Part shown: positions 54,501 through 62,623 of the stretch, piece by piece | Layout: each line of letters starts with the position of its first letter | How positions within the stretch are numbered: the stretch's first letter is position 1 | Assembly: GCA_001310455.1 (NCBI GenBank) | Contig: BAXG01000006.1 | Location: 1-64,000, forward strand | Reading direction: 5' to 3' | Origin: Photobacterium sp. JCM 19050 | GTDB taxonomy: Bacteria; Pseudomonadota; Gammaproteobacteria; Enterobacterales; Vibrionaceae | DNA: 64,000 nucleotides | Notes under the pieces: generated by a model | What the model saw: the letters and a program-made list of their open reading frames with translations, nothing else | What the model was told of the DNA's origin: nothing | The model's database searches: none | Made by a program: the position numbers and the translations under genes

Positions 54501-57500
54501 TGGCAAGTGGTCCGGCTGGGAACCGGTGGATGTGGAAATTCGCGCCACCAATGACGGGAATAACAGCGGTGTTCATCTGACGCCGGTGGTCTGGAAAGGC
54601 CGGATGTTTATTTTCTGGCTGGATCTCAACGAGAAACTGATTGAAAAGGGCGACAAAAACGAATCCGTGGAAACCAAAGCTACGCAGTCGGTGGCGACGA
54701 TGGAACCCCGGAGGGAATGGGAAACCCGGCTTGGCTGGAGTGAATACGTGGAAGGGAAATGGCAGCCCGCGCACCTTTCCAATGAATACACCGTGATTGC
54801 CGGTGGCATCGGGCCGCGTGCCTACCTGTCGCTGCAGTCTTATATTTACCCGGATACCAATCAGCTCCGCCTGACCATCTGGAACCATCAGCACTTTTCA
54901 CACCAGGCCTATTTTGACCTCTCAGACATTGAAGCGCCGATTCATGTTTCAACACCAGAGGCGATTTGGGTACCGGATGCATCCAGTCACTACTGGAGCA
55001 CGTACCTGTCGTTTTTCCAGAAACGCAGCCTGACCAACGTGCTGGATCTCAAAGGCAACACGTATCTGGAAGCCTACAACCGCCACAACCTGCTGAACCC
55101 GGCTAATATCGAGCGGAACGAAAACCGGTTGGTCAGCCCGTTTTTCTACAGTGACCGTTGGCGCAGCTATTTTGTTAAACCCGTGTCGATCAAAATCGTC
55201 GACTGGATACGCCGCCCGGACATTGTGCGGCCCCTCGACCCGGTTATCGTGGATGTACCTTGGCAGGAGCCGGATGTTCCTTGGGTCGATCCACCCATTC
55301 CGGACGATCCTGTGTTTGGCGGCGGCTGGGGACCGGATATTGACCCGGCACCGGATACGCAGCCAACACTGGGAGGCGGTGATATTGCCGGGCCTCGTAC
55401 CGGAGGTTTAACCCAGGCCGGCGTCACCCGAATCGGTGAAGCCAAAATGCCGACCATTCTGGTGGGTAACGATGCGATGCAAGGTTTTCCGGCAGAAGGT
55501 TTTATGCGCCGGGCAGAAGCCCTGGGCGGTACGGTGAAGCCGGTTGTCCTGATGATGAAATCAGAGGCGCGGGGGCAAAGTGGTCAACAGGCCAGAGCCA
55601 TGTCGATGCCGATGAAAATTGATGACGGCGGCCAACCTGCGGCAAGAAAAGTGATTTATGCAGACAAGCTGGCCGGTTCGTTTTCGGGTACCGGCTTTGG
55701 TGCTGATATGGCGGCAGGTAAATTCCTGTGGGAAATCAAAACCCGCAATGAAACCGGCCTTGAGTTCCACACCTTCTACCACCCGTTTTCAGCAGACTAT
55801 GTATTGCGTATGAACCGCGATGGTCTGGATGGCTGATGGCCTCTGATACCGAACTGGAATCGGACGAAGGTGCAACGTTTACCGCGCAGTACCACCCGAA
55901 CTTTACGGATGGCCTTGTGCAGAAACCGTCAAACTTTATTGAACGAACCCTGTTCAAGGAAAACGTCTGCTTTGATGTGTATGGCGCGAACAGCCTCTAT
56001 AACTGGGAGCTTTTCTACCACGCTCCGCTTTATATCGCGACAAGGCTGAGCAAAAACGGCCAGTACGAAGCAGCGATGCGCTGGTTCCACTTTATCTTTG
56101 ACCCCACCACCGATGAAGAATCTGAAATCGGGCAGGAAGAAACCGCCCGTTTCTGGAAAGTGCTGCCCTTCAAAACCACTGCCGCAGAAAGTCTGGACAG
56201 CTGGTTTAGGGAGCTTGGTGCCAGTTCGGGTAGTGAAAATGCGATTATTGCTGAATGGCGGGATAACCCGTTTGACCCACATTTGGTTGCCAGTAACAGG
56301 CCGCTCAGTTACATGAAGCACACGGTGGTGAAATACATTGAAAACCTGATTGACTGGGGGGATTCGCTTTTCCGCCAGTTCACCCGGGAAAGCGTGTATG
56401 AAGCGCAGCAGCTTTATGTCATGGCCAGCCAGATTCTGGGGCCAAGACCGGAAAACATCCCGCGTCGGGGAACGGTCAGTGCGGAGTCTTACCTCACACT
56501 GGAAACCCGGTGGGACGATTTCTCCAATGCGCTGGTAGAGCTGGAGAACCTGTTCCCGTACAGCAGTGATGTGAACCCGGTATCCGGTTCACCGGGCAAC
56601 AGTCTTCTTGGGCTGGGCTCGACGCTCTATTTCTGCATTCCGCACAATGACAAACTCATGAGCTATTGGGATACGGTCGCTGAGCGGCTGTTTAATATTC
56701 GCCACTGCCGCGACATAAACGGCGTCGAACGCACGCTGGCTCTCTTCCCGCCTCCGATTGATCCGGCTGCACTGGTCAAAGCGCGCTCCCAGGGGCTGTC
56801 TATTGGCAGTATTCTGGCTGATCTTTCCAGCCCGCCGCCGATTTACCGGTTCCGTTACCTTATCCAGAAAGCCAATGAGTTCTGCTCCGATCTGGTCGGG
56901 CTTGGCAGCGCATTGCTTGGTGCCTTGGAGAAAAAAGACAGCGAAGCACTGGCAAGGCTCAGGGCTTCACACGAAACCGCAACCCGGGAGCTGATAACGG
57001 CCGTTCGGGAGCGAAATATCCTCGAAGCCCGCGCTAATCTTGAAAATATCCAGAAAGGGCGGGAAATGGCAAAGGCCCGGGCGCAGCATTACCTGGGTAT
57101 GCTCGGGGTGGACGAGTTTGAAATCCCGGATGCACCGAGCCTGGATACCGCAAACCTCAACGCTGACAGCCAGCTTCCGGCAGATACGGCAATTGCAGAG
57201 CTGTTACCGGATGTCGACACCGCACTGGAAGATGCCGGTGGCGGCCTCAAACTGATTGGCAAAGAAATCGAAGATCTGAATAAATCTGAAGCGGCCAAGT
57301 GGGTGAACGCCGGCGCAACTCTGGTTCATGCAATCGGTGCAGGGCTGAAACTGATTCCCCAGATTAACGGGGAAGGGGAGCCTGTAGGTGTGGGTGTCAG
57401 TGGCGGGTTTGGTGGTGTCCAGCTCGGCGGCGGTGCAGACTCCCTTGGTAAGCTGGCGGAGATGGTAGCCGGGTGGCTGACCGCAGAAGCAGCGATGGCG

Positions 57501-59005
57501 TCCAAGGTCGCGGGTTATATCCGCCGGGAGCAGGACTGGACGTTGCAGGTCAACCAGGCTGCCCGAGAGATCATCGAAATCGACAAGCAGATCACCGCAG
57601 CAGAAATTCGGGTTTCGGTGGCTGAAAAGGAACTTGAGAACCACTTGCACAGTATCGAGCAGGCGGAAGAAGTAGAGCGCTTCCTGGAAGAGAAATTTAC
57701 CAACGAAGAGCTTTACCAGTGGATGAAAGAGCAGCTTTCCAGCGTGTTCCGCCAAAGCTATAACCTCGCTTACGAGATGGCGAAAAAAGCGGAAAAAGCC
57801 TACCACTACGAGCGGGGTACGGATGCCGCCAGCTTTATTGAATACGGCTATTGGGACAATGGCCAAAAGGGGCTGACCAGCGGTGAGAAACTGCGGCTGG
57901 CACTGCGCCAGATGGAAAAGTCCTTTATTGATGAAAACCACCGTGAGCTTGAAATCAGCAAACCGGTATCACTGGCATTGCTTGACCCGCTGGCGCTGGT
58001 GGAATTGCGGGAAACCGGCAAGTGCTACGTTTCCCTGCCTGAAACGCTGTTTGATATGGACTTCCAGGGGCACTACTTCCGCCGCATTAAGTCTGTCAGC
58101 CTGACGATTCCTTGTATTGTGGGTCCGAATACCAGCGTGAGTTGTTCGTTGAGGCTGTTGTCCAACACTTACCGGACGAATACCGCCATGAACAGCGAGG
58201 GCAACTATGAACATGAAAATGATGAGGGGCTGCTGATTGAAGACAGCCGCTTCCGCACCCAGTATGTGCCGGTGACCGGCATTGCCACCAGTACCGGGCA
58301 GGTAGATCGCGGGCTGTTTGAATTCAATTTCCAGGATAATCGCTACCTGCCGTTTGAAGGGGCGGGGGCAGTGAGTGACTGGATGATTGAGCTGACGACA
58401 GAAAGTGACCTTCGCCAGTTTGACTATGACACCATTGCAGATGTGATTCTCCGGGTTGATTACACGGCGCGGGAAGCCGGTGGTCTGTTCAAGGAAAAAG
58501 CGCTGGATTACCTCGATGAGTTCCTGGCGAATGCCGCAGATCTCAGTGATCAGCCGTTGATGAATATGGTGAGCCTGACCCACAACCATCCCACGGAATG
58601 GCACCGCTGGCTTAATCCGCAAGGGGATGCAGATCAGGAAATGGTGTTTACCGTCGGTGTGGCTGCATTTCCGTTCTTCACCCGTCATCGGGACATCGAA
58701 GTCCAGAAGATCGATGTGTTCGCCAAGTGCAGCGGGCAGGTGATTACCATTTGCACCTGGCCTATGAAAACGAGGACAGCACTTTTACCGAGTCCGACCA
58801 GATAGCCATGGCAGAAAATGCGGCGTATGGCGGTATCCATAAGGCGACCATTAATGTTACAGACGCCGGGTTAAACCTTGACGATCTCAGTGTTGCCCGA
58901 AACCTAAAACTCAAGCTTAAACATAATGGACACGCCGATTTCCGGAGCCTTGATACAGATGAAGTCAGTGCGGTTTATGTGGTGTTCCATTACCGGTTGG
59001 GCTAA
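48545..59005 (+). CDS. TcA pore/translocation subunit of the Tc toxin (five frame breaks)
   Basis: About 3488 codons; GGAGGG precedes ATG 48545, 23 bases after the fusion gene. Order: peptidoglycan-binding-like N-terminus (residues 1-90: VIRFGEQSDSVRLLHRALTA); beta-domain (IEGKVSDPERRPLSGLDVTV); the TcA hallmark CQCKHCSSVYSPSAYFVDLM near 660; a PA14 domain near 1457-1600; receptor/neuraminidase-like region (YFYRRWNEFGKWSGWEPVDV); a Pro/Asp-rich insert near 2220-2330; long helical channel region (EARANLENIQKGREMAKARA); and the C-terminal TcB-binding domain (FRRIKSVSLTIPCIVGPNTS). Frame breaks: near 48798 (one extra base), 50902, 52449, 55829 and 58738 (one lost base each). TcA forms a pentameric pore that injects the BC-borne toxin. 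Confidence 0.88.
52915..53340 (+). other. PA14 domain inserted in TcA
   Basis: The segment begins GLSASYFTDNAWGAIGIL and has VVDFDWEDGSPDPAIPAAGF, SARWQAMLAPGVTGEHTLIV, DDAFFLYLNDELVVDKTSG, YLLRLDYSQSAQNAGISLGW and a final IPASALYP. This is the standard PA14 beta-barrel order, a sugar-binding fold. It lies mid-protein between the shell helices. Confidence 0.82.
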
Positions 59006-59042
59006 TGAGCCTTTGAAGGTCTGACGTTGTCACTACAATATC

Positions 59043-59081
59043 CTCTCTGTCGTTGCCGCTGCGGCGGGACGACGGAGAGAG
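59043..59081. terminator. Long imperfect hairpin between TcA and the ABC importer
   Basis: CTCTCTGTCGT...GCCGC pairs with GCGGC...ACGAC(GG)AGAGAG with small bulges, making a long GC-rich stem. It lies about 40 bases past the TcA stop and 27 bases past the leftward permease stop, so it can end both converging transcripts, though T-runs are short. Confidence 0.55.
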
Positions 59082-59107
59082 CTAGTTTGTTTCGACGGAG
59101 GAATGAA

Positions 59108-60110
59108 TTACCGAGCCGGCTTTTTCCAGACAAGATAGAGCACAAACACCCCGCCAAGAGCGGCTGTGACGATACCCACCGGCAACTCTTGTGGGGCAAG
59201 GATAGTGCGGCTGACAATGTCCCCCAAGGTCAACATGACGGCACCCCAAATAGCGACCAGGGGAAGTGCCAGCTTGTGGGTCATTCCGGAAAAAGGACGA
59301 ACCAGGTGCGGGACCATCAGTCCGATAAACCCGACCACGCCGGTAAGCGCCACAATGGATGCGGTACAAAAAGCGCAACAGAGAAACACTTCGCTTTGCA
59401 GTCTGTGGACATTGACACCGAGTGAATGCGTGGTCTGCTCGCTGACCAGCAACGTGTCCAGTTCCCGGTACCGAATAACAATCAGTACGATGACGCACAT
59501 TACGCCTATTGCAGCAAATATAAGGTTGTCCCAACGCGCCAGTCCCAGTCCTCCCATCGTCCAGAACAAGATTGAACTTGCAGCACGTTGATCGCCGGAA
59601 TACACCAGAAAACTGGTAACCGCGCCAAACAGGAATGAGATCGCCAGCCCGCACAGAATGAGGTTGTTGTTGCCGTGTTTCTTTTGGATAGAGAAGAGAA
59701 TCAGCACGGCTGAGGCTGAAACAATCCCGCCGGAGAATGCTGCCAGCGGAAGTGACCATGTGCCGAGCGCATCGCCCAGCCGCGTGATCACCAACACAGT
59801 GCCCGCAGAGGCACCTGAAGACAAGCCGAATAAAATGGGTCTGCGAGATCATTCCTTGTTGAGGTTTGCAATAGGGCTCCGACCATTGCCAGACCGCCCC
59901 AGCGATAATGGCAAGGAGTGTTCTTGGTAACCGCAAATCTGCGAGAATTCGGCTGTTCATGCTCATGTCGTTGCCATTGAAGGAGCGCAAACCTTCAATC
60001 ACATCATCAAATGAGAGCGGCACGGAGCCGAATTTCAAACTGAATACAAATGAAATGAGCATGGCGCCGATACCCAGCAACCATGCCAGTTGATACTTCG
60101 TTATTTTCAT
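59108..60110 (-). CDS. Fec-type ABC importer permease (two frame breaks)
   Basis: FecCD-family permease with about ten membrane segments. After the start (MKITKYQLAWLLGIGAMLIS) come DLRLPRTLLAIIAGAGLAMV, GALLQTSTRNDLADPFLFGL, SSGASAGTVLVI, YRELDTLLVSEQTTHSLGVN, and VALTGVVGFIGLMVPHLVRP, all typical of the family. The frame breaks near 59895 (one G lost) and 59833 (one T lost). Corrected length 334 aa. Last gene of the Zur-box operon, 21 bases after the binding protein. Confidence 0.88.
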
Positions 60111-60131
60111 CGAGCGCTAAAAGTGTTCGCG

Positions 60132-61088
60132 TTACGGTGCCAGAATAGCATCAGACAGTTTTTTTATGGCCCCGATGTTAGCCGGCCCCGGTGTTAACTG
60201 CTCGTAGCGCAGCTTGACATAACGCTGTGATTTGACAGCACTGGTGTGTTTCATCAGTGGGTGTTGTTCTAAAAAGTGCTTAAGCGCCTCAGCACCGGAT
60301 GCAGTTTGGTAGTCGAGAAGGATGATAATATCCGGATCCGCACTGGCTACATTTTCCCATGATGTTCTGCCCCAGCTTGTTTGCATGTCGCCGGTGATGT
60401 TTGTTCCCCCGGCTGCCTCGATCATTGCCGTGGGGATCGCGTATTTGCCTGCGGTGAACGGTTTATCCTCACCTGAATCGAACAGAAATACTTTAGGCGT
60501 GCTTTTTCCGGATTGTGCTTTTTGTTGTGCGATGGCTTTAACCTGTTCTTTCCACGCAGCAACTAACGTGTTTGCTTTATCCTGTCGGTCAAATATTACC
60601 CCCAGCTTTGCCATATCGCCGTAGAGAAGCTCCATACTGGCACCGTTTTCCAGCTTGTTGGTATGAATACAGCTCTCAGACAATACCAAGGTGTCGATGC
60701 CATAAGGCTTGAGGGTCTGAGGGGTCACTTCTCCCCCGACTTTCATACCGTAATTCCAGCCTGCGAATAAGAAGTCTGGCTTAGCAGCGATCATTGTTTC
60801 AAGTGACGGATATTTCGGTGCAAGCTCCGGGATCTCACCCAACGCTTCCTTGAACGATGGTGACATCTTGTACCAACCGGTAATCCCGGTAACGCCGACC
60901 ATGCTGTCCTGAAGGCCAAGTGCGAACGCCATTTCAGACATATTGATGTCGTGAAATACCGCCCGATCAGGGCGTTTCTCGATAGTCAGCGGGCTGCCAC
61001 AGTTATCGACGGTAACGGGGTAACTGGTGCTTGCCGCATGTGCAACGGCTATTGGAAAAAAGAGAGGGAGTAATACCGACAACTTCAT
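60132..61088 (-). CDS. Fec/BtuF-type periplasmic metal- or metallophore-binding protein
   Basis: 318 aa, intact. Signal peptide MKLSVLLPLFFPIAVAHA then ASTSYPVTVDNCGSPLTIEK, RPDRAVFHDINMSEMAFALG, LAPKYPSLETMIAAKPDFLF and WENVASADPDIIILLDYQ, the class III (TroA-like fold) binding-protein layout used for siderophores, cobalamin and related chelates. Its ATG overlaps the ATPase stop (TAATG). Zur control (see operator) points to zinc, free or as a zincophore, rather than iron, but the ligand is inferred. Confidence 0.87.
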   Translation of the reverse strand: MKLSVLLPLFFPIAVAHAASTSYPVTVDNCGSPLTIEKRPDRAVFHDINMSEMAFALGLQDSMVGVTGITGWYKMSPSFKEALGEIPELAPKYPSLETMIAAKPDFLFAGWNYGMKVGGEVTPQTLKPYGIDTLVLSESCIHTNKLENGASMELLYGDMAKLGVIFDRQDKANTLVAAWKEQVKAIAQQKAQSGKSTPKVFLFDSGEDKPFTAGKYAIPTAMIEAAGGTNITGDMQTSWGRTSWENVASADPDIIILLDYQTASGAEALKHFLEQHPLMKHTSAVKSQRYVKLRYEQLTPGPANIGAIKKLSDAILAP

Positions 61089-61902
61089 TACGCGACTCCT
61101 ATTGATGTGACTGTTTGATTAGACGGTGCAGCTTCGAAGTGATGAATCGAGGTGGAAATTTTGGGGTGGTTGAATGTCACCACATTCAGGCCGAAAACCG
61201 GGGTGATAAATTGATTTTGCATCACAACGTCAGGTGAGTCGTAAGTCACCATTTTTGCTGGCACATCAAGAGCACTTTGTCAGCAAACGAAGCCACTAAA
61301 GGGAGATCATGTAAAACGGCGACCGACGTAATCCCTTTTCGCTTTATCAGATCAAGCAGTTCCAGCCGGGCTAAGGGATCTAAGTGGTTGGTGGGTTCAT
61401 CGAGCAATAGGAGCTTGGGTTCCTGTGCAAAGGCGCGGGCGATATTTGCTCGTTGCTGTTCACCACCGGACAGGGAACCAATGAGTCGGTGCCCACTGTC
61501 TGACAGACCAACGTCTTCCAGTGCTTGTTCAACACTTTCCTGATGTTGTTTATTGTTGCAGCAAAATGTGTGGGGTATGCGCCCAAGCCAAACATACTCG
61601 CAGACGCTCAAGCGGGGATCGGCATGTTCGTGCTGGGCAACAACGGCTACCATTTTGGCCATTTGCCTTTGATGTAACTGAGATGCGGCTGAGCCATTGA
61701 TATACAGTTGGCCGGATACCGTTTGGTATTCGCCAATAATGGTTTTCAACAAACTGGATTTCCCGCAGCCATTCGGGCCGATAACCGCGACGCATTCCCC
61801 TTGTTTAACGGAAAAGCTCACGTCTGTGATTGCTCGCCAGCCTTGTTGACCGTTGGCGCAAAGCTGTTGTGCTGCGATGACGGGCACAGGGGTTAATTCC
61901 AT
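61088..61902 (-). CDS. Fec-type ABC importer ATPase (one frame break)
   Basis: AAGGAGGG precedes the ATG at 61902. Walker A GPNGCGKSS, Q-loop VVAQHEHADPRLSVCEYV, signature LSGGEQQRANIARAF, Walker B LLLLDEPTNHLD and H-loop VLHDLPLVASFADKV. As read it stops at 61246 after MCQQKW. One A added to the A-run near 61254 gives MCQQKMVTYDSPDVVM and continues to TAA at 61088, overlapping the next ATG by one base, as expected in a tight operon. Corrected length 271 aa. First gene of the operon. Confidence 0.88.
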
Positions 61903-61928
61903 CCATCACCCTCCTTTGTGATGACTAA

Positions 61929-61951
61929 GAAATGTTATAACATAACATTTA
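61929..61951 (-). promoter_or_regulatory. Predicted Zur operator upstream of the ABC importer operon
   Basis: Perfect dyad of AAATGTTAT and ATAACATTT around AAC, preceded by G. It agrees with the gammaproteobacterial Zur consensus (as I recall it: GAAATGTTATA, one variable base, then TATAACATTTC) at all but two fixed positions. It sits 27 bases upstream of the ATPase start and just upstream of the ribosome site, where repressor binding would block transcription. Confidence 0.82.
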
Positions 61952-62623
61952 AGGCGATTGGAATGATTACCTGTCAGGGAAAAAAGATAAATTACAAGAT
62001 GAATAATGCGTGTTATTGCGTATTGCTTTATTACGTCGTGACAAAATGCTTGGCCATAGAAATATATGAACAAGAGTGAATATAAGTTTCTGGTTGAGCT
62101 TATCTTCGGATTCGACACTGAAAAGAAGTAGAAAGAGCAATGTCTTTAACAAAAAAAGAAGGAAAAAGTGAAGTGAGACTATGCATTCTTTCAAAGTGTG
62201 ACGTATGGCATATTGCAAAATGAAAGGAATAGCCTCTTGGGAATGTAATAAATCTTTCATTATGAAGTTGGTCACCTTTATAAAATATTTAAAAACATAT
62301 TTTTATGGTTTTGATTGACTTCAAAAATAGGTTTCGGGTTTGGTTGAATGAAAGTTAATTCGCATCATGAATAAAACCCAAGAAATGTGATCTGGCTCGA
62401 TAATAAAAAATTGAACAACTGATTAGAATGTCATTAAACAGTTTCATTATCTGGTTATTGTAATGAGGGCGGCGCCTGGTCTGTGAGGATTCCTCGATTC
62501 GACGGCAGTTGCTCCGTAACCTTTACTTCTCGCACTCACGTGAGTGGTATTTTTTGATTTATTTATTTTTCGGCTGGTCAGCCAAAAGGATGAAGGAAAT
62601 TTTTAGCCTAATCAGGAGGAACC
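61952..62623. other. Intergenic/leader region upstream of the phosphoesterase
   Basis: About 670 bases. The left two thirds are strongly AT-rich. Around 62465-62525 a GC-rich island appears (GGGCGGCGCC, GAGGATTCCTC, ACGGCAGTTGCTCCGT can each fold), followed by the palindrome at 62533-62546 and T-rich sequence. This looks like a structured 5' leader. Confidence 0.5.
62533..62555 (+). terminator. Terminator-like hairpin in the phosphoesterase leader
   Basis: CACTCAC directly followed by GTGAGTG makes a 14-bp palindrome, then GTATTTTTTG. It lies about 70 bases before the start codon. It could be an attenuator or the end of an upstream small RNA. Confidence 0.55.

Noticed and set aside
40830..59005. 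Tc locus considered phage-derived (tail-like injection system)
   Set aside because: No tail tube, sheath or baseplate genes; the proteins match TcA, TcB and TcC throughout.
59108..61902. Operon considered a simple iron-siderophore importer under Fur
   Set aside because: The operator does not fit a Fur box (GATAATGAT-type repeats) but fits the Zur consensus almost fully.
61967..62275. 102-codon hydrophobic frame on the minus strand upstream of the metal importer
   Set aside because: The hydrophobicity follows from AT-rich DNA read in one frame; there is no good ribosome site and it ends just before the Zur box.
62425..62447. Possible PhoB box (ATGTCAT-N4-repeat) before the phosphoesterase
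   Set aside because: The first half-site is fair, but the second matches only three of seven positions of the consensus I know.
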